In this document: positions 1-8,620 of the stretch, piece by piece
Numbering within the stretch: the stretch's first letter is position 1
How the letters are laid out: each line of letters starts with the position of its first letter
Source of the DNA: Methylobacterium bullatum
Lineage (GTDB): Bacteria; Pseudomonadota; Alphaproteobacteria; Rhizobiales; Beijerinckiaceae
DNA length: 55,877 nucleotides
Direction: 5' to 3'
Assembly (NCBI RefSeq): GCF_014845095.1
Contig: NZ_NKUG01000006.1
Span: 1 to 55,877 of the forward strand
The notes under the pieces: generated by a model
What the model was told of the DNA's origin: nothing
The model's input: only the letters and a program-made list of their open reading frames with translations
The model's database searches: none
Translations under genes and position numbers: made by a program

Positions 1-3000
1 CGCAACCCACCGAGCCCAAATATCCGAGCCGGTCGAGTTCGGCGAAGACGAAGGCGTCGTTCCCCGTCCCCGCCACCGGGGAGGGGGCTTCATCGCCGGG
101 CGCCTCGCGCAGGCGGGCGAAGGCGGAGCCGCCGAAGCGCAGCATCAGGATCGGCGTCAGCACGGCGTCCAGCAGCGTCGCGCTGATGAGGCCACCGAAG
201 ATCGTCACGGCCACGGGATGCAGGATCTCCTTGCCCGGCGCGGTGCCGTCGACCAGCAGCGGCACCAGGGCGATGCCTGCGGCGAGCGCCGTCATCAACA
301 CCGGCACGAGGCGCTCGTTGCTCGCCCGCAGCACCAGGGCCGGGCCGAAGGGCAGCCCCTCGTTCAACCCGAGATTCAACACGTGGCTGATCTTCAGGAT
401 GCCGTTGCGGGCGACGATGCCGGTGAGCGTCACGAAGCCGATCATCGAGGCCACCGAGAGCGGCAGACCGGCGATGGTGAGGGCGACGACGCTGCCGATG
501 AGGGCGAGCGGCACGTTGCCCATGACGATGAGGGCCAGCACGCCGGAGCGGTAGCGGCTCGCCAACAGCGCGAAGACAAGGGCGAAGGAGACGAGTCCGA
601 GGAGGCCGATCCTGCGGGTCGCCTCCCCTTGCGCCTCGAACGCGCCTTCGAGGCGCGCGCTGATCCCCTCCGGCAGCGTCGTGCGTGCCAGGGCCTGCGC
701 GATGTCGGCGGCGACCTTCGAGCCGTCCGAGCCCGGCACGGTGTTGGCCTGGACCACGATACGGCGGCGGCCGTTCTCGCGCAGGATCTGGTTGGGCCCG
801 TCCCGCTCGGCGATGTCGGCCAGGGCATGGGCGGGCACCCAGCCCGAGGGCGTCTCGATGAGGAGGTCGCGCAGGGCGGCCATGGACCGGCCGCTCTCGG
901 GCAGGCGCAGGATCACGTCGAAGCGGCGAAGGCCGTCCACCAGGGTCGAGACCACGCGGCCGTTGGCGAGGTTCCCCACCGTCTCCACCACCGTCGCGGG
1001 GGAGACACCGTAGAGCGCCGCCTTGGCCGGATCGACCCGTATCTCGATCTGGGGCACGCGCACCTGCCGCTCCACCTGGAGGTCGGCGACGCCCGGAATG
1101 CCGGACAAGGTCTCGCGCAGGGATTCGGCGGTGCGGCGCAGCGCGTCGAGATCCTCGCCGAACAGCTTCAGGGCGATCTCGGCCCGGACACCGGAGAGCA
1201 TGTGGTCGAGCCGGTGCGAGATCGGCTGGCCGACATTCACCGTGACCGGAAGGACTGACAGCCGCCCCCTGATGTCGGCGACGATGGCCGGGCGTTCGCG
1301 CCCGCCGGGCTTCAGGCGGATCTCCAGATCGGTGGAATGGACGCCCTCGGCATGCTCGTCGAGTTCGGCGCGGCCCGTGCGGCGCCCGACCTTGTCCACC
1401 TCGGGGATGTCTAGGAGCAGGCGCTCGGCGATGGCGCCGACGCGGGCGGATTCGGCGAGCGAGATGCCGGGGGTGAAGGTGGTGGTGACCGTGAACGAGC
1501 CCTCGTTGAAGGTCGGCAGGAAGGCGCGGGGCAAGCGTCCCGCGCCATAGCCGGCGGCGACCACCGCGACGATCGCGCAGACGATGGCGAGGCGCTGATG
1601 GGCGAAGGCCGTCTCCACGAGGTGCCCGTTGGCGCGCTTGAGGCCGCGGATCAGCCGGCTCTCGGGATGGTCGAGGCTCTTGAGGCCGGGAAGCAGCCAG
1701 GAGGAGAGGGCGGGCGTCAGGGTCAGCGAGACCACGAGGCTCGACAGGATGGCGATGATGTAGGCCTGGCCGAGCGGCGCGAAGAGCCGGCCCTCGATGC
1801 CCGACAGGGCAAAGAGCGGCACGAAGACGAGGCAGATGATGATCGTGGCATAGACGATGCCGGAGCGCACCTCGTTCGAGGCGTCCACGATCACCGCGAA
1901 GGACGTGCGGGGCGAACCCTCCGCCCGGTTGTCGCGCAGGCGCCGCAGGATGTTCTCCACATCGACGACGGCGTCGTCCACCAGCTCTCCGATGGCGATG
2001 GCGAGGCCGCCGAGCGTCATCGTGTTGATGGAGAGTCCGAGCAGCGAAAACACCGTGGCGGTGGCGAGGATCGAGACGGGAATGGCGGCGAGCGAGATCA
2101 GCGTGGTCCGTACGTTCATCAGGAAGGCGAACAGCACCACGGCCACCACGGCCACGGCCTCGATCAACACCGTGATCACGTTGCGAAGCGACGTCTCGAT
2201 GAAGTCCGCCTGTCGGAACAGGACGTTGCCGGCCTCGATCCCGTGCGGCAGGGAGGGGCCGATCTCCTTGAGCGCCGCCTCGACCTCGCGGGTCAGGCGC
2301 ACGGTGTCGATGCCGGGCTGCTTCTCGATGGAGACCACCACCGCGGGATTACCCATGAAGCCGCCGTCGCCGCGCTTGGGCCGCGCCCCGAAGGCGATCT
2401 CGGCGACCTGCCGCAGGTAGACCGGACCGCCCGGCGTCGTGACGACGAGATTGCGAAGGTCGTCGAGATCGGTGGTGCGGCCGAGCGCGCGGATCAGGAC
2501 CTCGCGGCCGCCGGCCTCGGAATAGCCGCCGCCGGCATTGCCGCCGTAATTCTGGAGGGCGCGGGCGAGGGATTCGTCCGTGACGCCGAGCGCCCGCATG
2601 GCGGCGGGATTGGGGGCGACCCGGAACTGGCGCACCTCGCCGCCGATGGGGATCACCTGTGCCACGCCCGGGATCGAGAGCAGGCGCGGGCGCAAGGTGA
2701 AGTCGGCGGTCTCGCGCACCTGCATCGGGGTCGCGGTCTTCGAGGTGACGGCGACGAGAAGGATGCCGCCCATGATCGAGGAGACCGGCCCCATCTGCGG
2801 GACCACGTTGGGCGGCAGTTCCGAGCGCGCGAGCGCCAGCCTCTCGTTGACGAACTGCCGGTCCCGGAACAGGTCGGTGTCCCACTCGAACTCCACCGTG
2901 ACGATGGACAGGCCGATGCCGGAGACCGAGCGCACCCGGCTGACGCCGGGCAGGCCGTTCATGCGGGTCTCGATCGGGTAGGTCACCCGCTGCTCCACCT

Positions 3001-3178
3001 CCGTGGGGGCGAAGCCCTCGGCTTCGGTCAGGATCGTGACCGTGGGCCGGTTGAGGTCGGGGAGCACGTCGACGGGCAGACGCGCGAGGGAGAGCGCGCC
3101 GGTCAGGACCAGGGCGAAAGCGAGCGCGACGACGAGGAGGCGGTTGCGCAGGGATTGCGCGACGATGAGGCCGAACAT
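1..3178 (-). CDS. CusA/CzcA-family heavy-metal efflux RND pump, partial (C-terminus off the left edge)
   Basis: Inner-membrane resistance-nodulation-division pump that uses the proton gradient to export metal ions through a tripartite envelope channel. The minus-strand frame is open from ATG at 3178 to base 1, 1059 codons with no stop, so only the extreme C-terminus is missing. It begins [20 protein letters not shown], a typical first membrane helix. The HME-RND signature [18 protein letters not shown], with the paired Asp of the proton relay, lies at about residues 395-412. The start is 12 bases after the stop of the adaptor gene, so the two are co-transcribed. The metal cannot be decided from sequence; Co/Zn/Cd/Ni or Cu/Ag are possible. 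No TolC-like outer-membrane gene is visible. Confidence 0.9.
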   Translation of the reverse strand, partial: MFGLIVAQSLRNRLLVVALAFALVLTGALSLARLPVDVLPDLNRPTVTILTEAEGFAPTEVEQRVTYPIETRMNGLPGVSRVRSVSGIGLSIVTVEFEWDTDLFRDRQFVNERLALARSELPPNVVPQMGPVSSIMGGILLVAVTSKTATPMQVRETADFTLRPRLLSIPGVAQVIPIGGEVRQFRVAPNPAAMRALGVTDESLARALQNYGGNAGGGYSEAGGREVLIRALGRTTDLDDLRNLVVTTPGGPVYLRQVAEIAFGARPKRGDGGFMGNPAVVVSIEKQPGIDTVRLTREVEAALKEIGPSLPHGIEAGNVLFRQADFIETSLRNVITVLIEAVAVVAVVLFAFLMNVRTTLISLAAIPVSILATATVFSLLGLSINTMTLGGLAIAIGELVDDAVVDVENILRRLRDNRAEGSPRTSFAVIVDASNEVRSGIVYATIIICLVFVPLFALSGIEGRLFAPLGQAYIIAILSSLVVSLTLTPALSSWLLPGLKSLDHPESRLIRGLKRANGHLVETAFAHQRLAIVCAIVAVVAAGYGAGRLPRAFLPTFNEGSFTVTTTFTPGISLAESARVGAIAERLLLDIPEVDKVGRRTGRAELDEHAEGVHSTDLEIRLKPGGRERPAIVADIRGRLSVLPVTVNVGQPISHRLDHMLSGVRAEIALKLFGEDLDALRRTAESLRETLSGIPGVADLQVERQVRVPQIEIRVDPAKAALYGVSPATVVETVGNLANGRVVSTLVDGLRRFDVILRLPESGRSMAALRDLLIETPSGWVPAHALADIAERDGPNQILRENGRRRIVVQANTVPGSDGSKVAADIAQALARTTLPEGISARLEGAFEAQGEATRRIGLLGLVSFALVFALLASRYRSGVLALIVMGNVPLALIGSVVALTIAGLPLSVASMIGFVTLTGIVARNGILKISHVLNLGLNEGLPFGPALVLRASNERLVPVLMTALAAGIALVPLLVDGTAPGKEILHPVAVTIFGGLISATLLDAVLTPILMLRFGGSAFARLREAPGDEAPSPVAGTGNDAFVFAELDRLGYLGSVGC

Positions 3179-3190
3179 CTTCGCGGTTCC

Positions 3191-4879
3191 TCAGCGGATC
3201 TGGTCGAGGAGTTCGGCACCCTGGACGACGACGCGCCGTCCCGGCTCCAGACCGTCGGCGATGAGCGTGCGGTCGGCGTCGAGGGGATCGGTGCGGACGC
3301 TGCGCGCCACGAAGCGCTCGGCGCCGACATGCTCGTAGACCACGCTGCCGCCCTCCGCCCGCAGGATGCCGGAGCGCGGCACGGCGAGGCCGGTCCGCTC
3401 CCCCGTCAAGGGGGCGTGGACGGTGACGAACTGGCCGAGCCGCAGGCCGGTGGACTCGCCCGCCACCGCGAATTGCACCGGCACCGCCTGATTGCGGTCG
3501 GCGAGGCCGGCCCCGCGATAGGTCAGGGCAAGGCTGCGCCCGTCCCCGAGGCGGGCCGTCGCCGAGCCTTCCGGCGACAGGGCCTCGAAGCTCAGCGCCT
3601 CGACCCAGAGTTTGCCCGGATCGACGATGCGGAAGACGACGGTGCCGGGGGCGGCCATGGCGCCCGCCGTGGCGCTCGCCTCGGCGATGACCCCGTCCAC
3701 CGGTGCGACCAGGGCCTCGGGCGAGCCGCGGACCGTGTCGAGGGCGGCGCGGCGGTCCTTGAGCCCGTCGCGCTCGGAGCGGGCATCGTCGAGCTGGGTC
3801 TGCGCCACGGCGCCGGTCCCCGCCAGACGTTCGAACCGGACCACGCGCCGGTCGAGGATCGCGATCTGCTGGTCGAGTTCGCCCTGGCGCTGGCGCATGT
3901 CGGAGACGTCCACCGCCTGGACCGGTGGGGTGACGGTGGCGAGAACCTCGCCGCGCGTCACGCGGGTTCCGAGGCGCGGGAAGCCGTTCGCCGGAGGGGC
4001 CAGGCGGCCGCCCACGGAGGATTGCACCACGCCGCTGGCATTGGGGTCGGCGATGACCCGGCCGGGCAGGGCCACGGTGCGGGCCACGCTCTGCGTCGCC
4101 GTCACGGCGGTGCGCAGGACGAGGAGCCGCTGCAGGGATTTGGGCACGAAGATCGAACCGTCGCCCAGGCGTTTGGCCCGGTCGGCGCCGCCGGAGGGCG
4201 GGCTCGCCATCATCCCCCCCTCGGCCGGCGCGGCATCGTGGCCTTCATGGGCGAGGGCGGCGCTGCCCAGCACGATCGTCGCCGTGACCGCCAGGACGAC
4301 GACGATGGGAATCGTGCGCCGACGGCGGATCAGGACGACGGCGCCGAGGCCGAGGAGGAAGCCTCCGGCGGCAGTGACGGAGGGCGGCTGGTGCGTCAGG
4401 CGCTCGACCAGGGAAGCGGTGGCCGCCGGCTCGGAGGTCGGCGCCGCGGCTTTGGCGGCCGGCAGGTCGAGATCGAGGGAAAGGATGTCGGTGCTGCCCT
4501 CCGCCGTCACCGCGACGAGGAGGTCGTGGTGCTCGGTTTCCTCCAGCCAGGGCGCCGGGAGCCGGTAGGTGCCGTCGGCCTGGAGCTCGGCCTTCCGGCG
4601 CCCGTCCGGCGTCGAGAGGGCGAGGGTGGCGTCGGTGACCGGCGTGTTGGTCTCGAACGCGTCGAGATAGAAGACGAGATCGTGGCCCTGCACGGTGGCG
4701 ACGAGTTCGTAGCGCTCCGACTTCGCCTCGGCCCGGGGTGCGGCCGCCGCGACGGGCAGGGCAGGGGCCTCGTCTCCGTGGGAATGGCCCTCATGGGACA
4801 GGACCGCGCCGGACAGGGCCGCCCAGGCGATGGCGCACGCCGCGACGAGTCGCAGGGCTGCCGGAAAAACGATGGACAT
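3191..4879 (-). CDS. Efflux RND periplasmic adaptor (CusB/CzcB-like) with a large N-terminal extension
   Basis: Membrane-fusion protein linking the RND pump encoded next to it to an outer-membrane channel. It has 562 residues, longer than the usual ~400. A signal peptide is followed by a His-rich HEGHSHGDE stretch (about 29-37) and a beta-rich domain to about residue 160. Two hydrophobic segments follow at about 172-210 and a second HEGHD motif just after. The HlyD-type barrel, lipoyl and coiled-coil adaptor region occupies the rest, including DMRQRQGELDQQIAILDRRV. The His clusters suggest metal capture in the periplasm. The N-terminal domain looks like a fusion of an exported metal-responsive module to a standard adaptor; that is inference. 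It lies between the Cys-rich protein gene and the pump. Confidence 0.88.
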   Translation of the reverse strand: MSIVFPAALRLVAACAIAWAALSGAVLSHEGHSHGDEAPALPVAAAAPRAEAKSERYELVATVQGHDLVFYLDAFETNTPVTDATLALSTPDGRRKAELQADGTYRLPAPWLEETEHHDLLVAVTAEGSTDILSLDLDLPAAKAAAPTSEPAATASLVERLTHQPPSVTAAGGFLLGLGAVVLIRRRRTIPIVVVLAVTATIVLGSAALAHEGHDAAPAEGGMMASPPSGGADRAKRLGDGSIFVPKSLQRLLVLRTAVTATQSVARTVALPGRVIADPNASGVVQSSVGGRLAPPANGFPRLGTRVTRGEVLATVTPPVQAVDVSDMRQRQGELDQQIAILDRRVVRFERLAGTGAVAQTQLDDARSERDGLKDRRAALDTVRGSPEALVAPVDGVIAEASATAGAMAAPGTVVFRIVDPGKLWVEALSFEALSPEGSATARLGDGRSLALTYRGAGLADRNQAVPVQFAVAGESTGLRLGQFVTVHAPLTGERTGLAVPRSGILRAEGGSVVYEHVGAERFVARSVRTDPLDADRTLIADGLEPGRRVVVQGAELLDQIR

Positions 4880-4965
4880 GATGGAAGAACCTCGACGCCG
4901 ATGAAGCAGGGACTGCTTTCCACGCGGCGCCGTCAGGCGGCCGGGCGCGGAACGCCGTCGTTACG

Positions 4966-5400
4966 TCAGGCGAAGGGTCTCGGTGGTTCGGACGGAGAAT
5001 CCGGAGCGACGTCCGTACGGGCGGAGATGGCGCCCACCGGAACGGGACCGGTCAAGCCGCCTGCGGACGTCATATCCCCGTCGGCCGGTGCCAGGCCGAT
5101 GGCGCAGCAGCATGCGGCTCCGCAAGGACCGGTGCAGCAGGGTCCGGCACAGCCGAGATGGGGTTCCGCCCGCAGGACGGAGACGATCTCCTGCATGCCG
5201 GGGGTGGCGGTATCCGCCCGGACGGCCAGGGAGTCGAAGGAAGCCGGGGCCTGGACCCATGCGACAGGAGCGCTGCCATCGTGTCCATGGCCCGTATGGG
5301 CACTCGCGGGCGACGACATGCCGAAGCCGGCGATCGCGAGGATCACCGTTATCAGCCAGAGCGCGAGGCTCCGGTCCAGATTGCGCCGGATGGGTTTCAT
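4966..5400 (-). CDS. Small exported Cys/His-rich protein, first gene of the metal-efflux operon
   Basis: A 144-residue protein of unknown family, started at the ATG that gives a clean signal peptide (about residues 1-34, ending ASA). The mature N-terminus is HTGHGHDG. Residues 84-99 carry seven cysteines in a CxxxCCxxxCxxxCCC arrangement, so it could bind soft metal ions in the periplasm. It ends 86 bases before the adaptor gene on the same strand, which makes it the promoter-proximal gene of the RND operon. It could serve as a metal sensor, a chaperone to the pump, or a buffer. The frame also runs further upstream, antisense to cobF, but that part has no coding character. Function is inferred from composition and context only. 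Confidence 0.7.
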   Translation of the reverse strand: MKPIRRNLDRSLALWLITVILAIAGFGMSSPASAHTGHGHDGSAPVAWVQAPASFDSLAVRADTATPGMQEIVSVLRAEPHLGCAGPCCTGPCGAACCCAIGLAPADGDMTSAGGLTGPVPVGAISARTDVAPDSPSEPPRPFA

Positions 5401-5469
5401 GTCGACGCAGAGCGTAGCATAGGGCATGCGCCCGCGACAGGGCCGATCGCAACTCGGAAGGCTAGACGC

Positions 5470-6228
5470 GTGAGACAGATCCTCGTGATCGGCATCGGCA
5501 CCGGCAATCCGGAGCACGTCACGATCCAGGCGATCCGGGCCTTGAACACGGTGGACGTGGTCTTCGTCCTCGACAAGGGAGGAGAGAAGGCCGACCTCGT
5601 CGCCCTGCGCCGGGAGATCTGCGAGCGCTACATCGAGGACCGCCCCTACCGCATCGTCGAGGCGCAGGACCCGGAGCGGGACCGGAATCCGGCCGATTAC
5701 GGCGTCGCCGTGGAGGATTGGCACGGCGCCCGCGCGGCTCTTTACGAGGCGATGATCGCACGCGAGCTTCCCGAGGACGGCACCGGCGCCTTCCTGGTCT
5801 GGGGCGATCCCTCGCTCTACGACAGCACCCTGCGGATCATCGACCGGATCGTGGCGCGGGGGCGCCTCGCCTTCGACCATCGCGTGATTCCCGGCATCAC
5901 CAGCGTTCAGGCCCTGGCGGCGAGCCACCGCATCGCCCTCAACCGCATTGGCGCGCCGGTGCAGATCACAACCGGGCGCCAGATCGCCGGAGGATTGTCC
6001 GCCGAGGCCGACACCACCGTGGTGATGCTCGACGGCGACCCGACCTTCGCCCATCTCGACCCGGACCTGACGATCTATTGGGGCGCCTATCTCGGGAGCG
6101 ACGACGAGATCACCCTGTCGGGCCGCCTCGGCGACGTCGCCGGCGAGATCCGGCGCCTCCGGACCGAGGAGAGGGCGCGCCACGGCTGGATCATGGACAC
6201 CTACCTCCTGCGCAGGCCCGCGGATTGA
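5470..6228 (+). CDS. cobF: Precorrin-6A synthase (deacetylating), CobF
   Basis: SAM-dependent methyltransferase of the aerobic cobalamin pathway. It methylates C-1 of precorrin-5 and releases the acetyl group as acetate to give precorrin-6A. The 252 residues match the family length. The tetrapyrrole-methylase N-terminus VRQILVIGIGTGNPEHVT carries the glycine-rich loop, and the segment GAFLVWGDPSLYDSTLR follows. The start is a GTG at 5470 preceded by GGAAGG. The gene is divergent from the metal operon across only about 70 bases, too short for a cobalamin riboswitch. No other cob gene is present in the window, so it stands alone here. Confidence 0.92.
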   Translation: MRQILVIGIGTGNPEHVTIQAIRALNTVDVVFVLDKGGEKADLVALRREICERYIEDRPYRIVEAQDPERDRNPADYGVAVEDWHGARAALYEAMIARELPEDGTGAFLVWGDPSLYDSTLRIIDRIVARGRLAFDHRVIPGITSVQALAASHRIALNRIGAPVQITTGRQIAGGLSAEADTTVVMLDGDPTFAHLDPDLTIYWGAYLGSDDEITLSGRLGDVAGEIRRLRTEERARHGWIMDTYLLRRPAD

Positions 6229-6243
6229 GCCGGATCCTCGCCC

Positions 6244-6822
6244 TCAATGTTCGCGCGGACGCCGTGCTCCGTCGAGGTGGCCGGCCAGGGTGAAGGCGAT
6301 CTCCCGCATCAGGCAGTCGAGAACCGCGACCAGTCTCGGCTGGTGGAGGTCGGCCGCGAGGTCGTGCAGGGCGATGGCGTGTTCCGCCATGCGGTTGGCC
6401 GCAGCCTCTGCGTGCAGGGCGGGCTGGTGAAGACTTGCCCCGTCTTCGCTGCGATCGATGGCGATGCCGAGGCCTCTCGCCCGCCCGGTGGCCTCGCCCC
6501 GGTCGATCCGTCCGCGCAATCCGAGCCGGCGTTCGCCTCGAACCGTCCGGAACGCGATCTCGAACGGGCCGCCCGCCTCGACGGCGGCATGCAGGGCGTT
6601 CTCCACGCGAAGCCGGTCCTCGGCGAGAATCGTCGCCAGGAATGCGTCGAGACTCACGCCCGCCGCTTCCCGAACGAGACCGAGTACGTCCGCGAGGGAG
6701 TCCGATACGACGATCCGGCCGGCCCAGACGTCGTGGGACCAGACGCCCACGACGCCCGACGCGTCGAGTGCCGCCAGGATTCCGTCCGTGTCACCGGAGA
6801 GAAGGCTCGTGCGCGCAGGCAT
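6244..6822 (-). CDS. PAS-domain protein without an output domain
   Basis: A 192-residue protein read from the ATG giving MPARTSLLSGDTDG. Residues about 20-130 fit a PAS fold, beginning GVVGVWSHDVWAGRIVVSD and continuing through DRLRVENALHAAVEAGGPFE. The remaining ~60 residues look helical (HAEAAANRMAEHAIALHDLA) and resemble the dimerisation helix that follows PAS in sensor proteins. No kinase, cyclase or DNA-binding domain follows. It converges on cobF with only 15 bases between the stops. It may sense a small ligand or light and act through a partner protein; this is inference. A longer upstream start is possible but lacks coding character. Confidence 0.65.
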   Translation of the reverse strand: MPARTSLLSGDTDGILAALDASGVVGVWSHDVWAGRIVVSDSLADVLGLVREAAGVSLDAFLATILAEDRLRVENALHAAVEAGGPFEIAFRTVRGERRLGLRGRIDRGEATGRARGLGIAIDRSEDGASLHQPALHAEAAANRMAEHAIALHDLAADLHQPRLVAVLDCLMREIAFTLAGHLDGARRPREH

Positions 6823-7297
6823 GGATCTCCTGGGCCGCCGGGGCGGATCGCTGGGGACGAAACGTGTGACCGCGGATCGACACGAGGCAGGGATCGCCCT
6901 CGCATCGAATTTACCTGAAGTTGATAATTTCCCGTCGACCCGCGATGTCGGCGGCAACCTAACCGTCGAATCCTCCTATTGGAAGGGCAAGACACGCCCT
7001 GCGGGAATTTTTGGCAACCTGAGATTGATCTGAGGCCCTGGGGTCGAACGCAGGCGGCATCGTTCGTCGCGATCTCGATCCCCGGTTCACGGCACGCGCC
7101 GATCCCCGGCCCCGCCCTTAACCACTGGTTAACCATGACGGGCCAAAACCGGGATCAGGGCATCCTGGTGTCACGGGACGACGGCTGCGAGCCCGACCGG
7201 TGACCATCCGAGGCAGGGGATTCGATCGGCTTTTGGGCCGAGGGATCGTCCCGGCACGGCAGGAGGCGACATCTCAGGACGCGAGAAGGGCTCCCGT
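6823..7297. other. Intergenic region between the PAS gene and parA
   Basis: 475 bases with no convincing gene. It lies upstream of both divergent genes, so it should contain their promoters. It has a locally AT-richer stretch around 6915-6935 and the CtrA-type palindrome at 7118-7132. No tandem iterons such as those bound by ParG-type proteins were seen. Confidence 0.5.
7118..7132. promoter_or_regulatory. CtrA-type box, TTAA-N7-TTAA
   Basis: TTAACCACTGGTTAA is a perfect 15-base palindrome around a central base. It matches the TTAA-N7-TTAA consensus recognised by the alphaproteobacterial cell-cycle regulator CtrA. It lies about 165 bases upstream of the parA start. The match is seen directly; its use by CtrA is inference. 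Confidence 0.5.
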
Positions 7298-7936
7298 ATG
7301 AAAGCCATCACCTTCGTCACCCAGAAGGGGGGGAGTGGGAAAAGCACGCTGTGCATCTCACTGGCCGTCGCGGCACAGGAGCGCGGCCTGTCGGTCTGCA
7401 TCCTCGAAATGGATCGTCAGGCGACGATCAGCGACTGGCTCGACCACCGCACGGTGGATGGGCCGGAAGTCGCGCAGATCGATGCGTCACAGATCGAGGC
7501 CGTCATGGCCCAGCTGCGCGACTCCTCCTACGATTACGTCTTCATCGATACGCCGGGCGTCGATTCCACCGGCACGCTCTCGGCGATCCGCGCGGCCGAT
7601 CTTTGCATCATCCCCTGCCGCCCCACCCCGGCGGACCTGCGCGCGTTCAAGCCGACCCTGGCCGCGGTCTACCGTCTGGAGAAGAAGTTCGCCTTCGTGC
7701 TGAACCAGACCCCGCCGCGCTCCTACCGGATCCGCGACGCGGCCGACGGCCTGGCCGTGCTGGGCATCCTGCCGGACGTCAACATCGTCGCGCGCACCGA
7801 TCACCAGGACGCGATCGGCGTCGGTCAGGGCGTCACCGAATTCAACCCCAAGGGCCAGGCCGCCGGCGAAGTGCGCAGGCTCTGGACGTGGATCGAGAAG
7901 CGGATGCAGGTCGCCAAGCATGCCAAAGCCGCCTAG
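7298..7936 (+). CDS. parA: ParA-family ATPase, small (ParF-like)
   Basis: P-loop ATPase of the ParA/MinD superfamily, which moves cargo such as DNA or protein clusters by patterned ATP-dependent binding. It has 212 residues, the size of ParF-type proteins with no N-terminal DNA-binding domain. The deviant Walker A QKGGSGKST at about residues 9-17 has the signature lysine. The A-prime region reads ILEMDRQATISDW and the Walker B region YDYVFIDTPG. A GAAGG-type ribosome site precedes the ATG. Its stop overlaps by 17 bases the start of a ribbon-helix-helix gene, the arrangement of ParF/ParG partition modules. The neighbours are chromosomal housekeeping genes, so this is not a plasmid module in place. 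The cargo is unknown. Confidence 0.88.
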   Translation: MKAITFVTQKGGSGKSTLCISLAVAAQERGLSVCILEMDRQATISDWLDHRTVDGPEVAQIDASQIEAVMAQLRDSSYDYVFIDTPGVDSTGTLSAIRAADLCIIPCRPTPADLRAFKPTLAAVYRLEKKFAFVLNQTPPRSYRIRDAADGLAVLGILPDVNIVARTDHQDAIGVGQGVTEFNPKGQAAGEVRRLWTWIEKRMQVAKHAKAA

Positions 7937-8225
7937 GCCGAGCCTCGCCTCCATCGTCGCGGGAAGCGTTCCCCCGGCCAGGAGCGCCGACATCGTCCAG
8001 CTCGATACGGGCCACGTTCCCGTCCGCAAGGCCCCGAGCACCTTGAAGGAGCGTGCCCGACAGATGTCGGTCTATCTGGAGCCACCGGTCTACGACCAGC
8101 TCCGCGACCTCGCCCATACCGAGCGCACCAAGATGCACGCGCTCATGCTCGAAGCCCTCGACCTCCTGTTCAAACAGCGGGGGACCATGCCGATCGAGCG
8201 GCTGAACGAGACCAACCACCGCTGA
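7920..8225 (+). CDS. Ribbon-helix-helix protein, likely ParA partner
   Basis: A 101-residue protein with a flexible Pro/Ala-rich N-terminal half (about 1-45) and a C-terminal RHH-like segment (about 46-100). The segment has a strand ARQMSVYLEPPVYDQL followed by two helices, ending LMLEALDLLFKQRGTMP. This is the organisation of ParG-like centromere-binding and repressor proteins, whose tail stimulates the ParA ATPase. Its start lies inside the end of parA, indicating translational coupling. A strong terminator follows directly, so the operon is just these two genes. It probably binds DNA as a dimer and may autoregulate; that is inferred from the family. Confidence 0.7.
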   Translation: MPKPPRPSLASIVAGSVPPARSADIVQLDTGHVPVRKAPSTLKERARQMSVYLEPPVYDQLRDLAHTERTKMHALMLEALDLLFKQRGTMPIERLNETNHR

Positions 8226-8232
8226 CGGCCCT

Positions 8233-8273
8233 CTCCTGTCGATATCGACGATCGACAGGAGAAAATCTTTTTT
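8233..8273 (+). terminator. Rho-independent terminator after the parA operon
   Basis: An 11-base perfect stem, CTCCTGTCGAT paired with ATCGACAGGAG, closes a 7-base loop. It is followed by AAAATC and then six T residues at 8268-8273. It begins eight bases after the RHH stop codon. Confidence 0.85.
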
Positions 8274-8620
8274 GGTCAGAGCCTTGCACCTAAAATCTCA
8301 CGTCCCGCATCAGCCCGCGACATCTCTTCGCGATGGGTCGGGAGGACGGATCCGGAGCATGATATCCACATCCTTGAAACCACAATTTCCTTCGATGACA
8401 CAAGCCGATAGGGCCGGGCCCTCGTTCGACGGATGAGCCATGGGTAGCGAATCGGAGCCCCATCCGCAGCGTTCAGGTTTCCTTTACGTCAAACCGACAA
8501 TTGTCTGTGCAATCGAAGCCCGCTCTTTCCGGGCGGCCTTCGACGGCCGGACCGGATCGCTCTTCCGTTCCTCGGCCCTGTATGGCGTTTCGAGAGCGTA
8601 AGAGTGCTGGGCGGTTCGGT
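8274..8620. other. Intergenic region upstream of rlpA
   Basis: About 350 bases with no supported gene, likely holding the rlpA promoter. The rlpA frame stays open back to 8501, and ATGs at 8501 and 8582 are alternative starts, so part of this stretch could be coding. Confidence 0.4.

Noticed and set aside
1598..5422. Very long plus-strand open frame of about 1270 codons over the metal-efflux operon
   Set aside because: It is antisense to clearly recognisable RND pump and adaptor genes and its translation is Gly/Arg/Asp/His-rich with no fold. High GC leaves such frames open.
5401..5469. Cobalamin riboswitch between the metal operon and cobF
   Set aside because: Only about 70 bases and no B12-box-like sequence.
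6823..6957. N-terminal extension of the PAS protein to 6957
   Set aside because: The extra 45 residues are not PAS-like and run into the AT-rich promoter region; the ATG at 6822 fits better.
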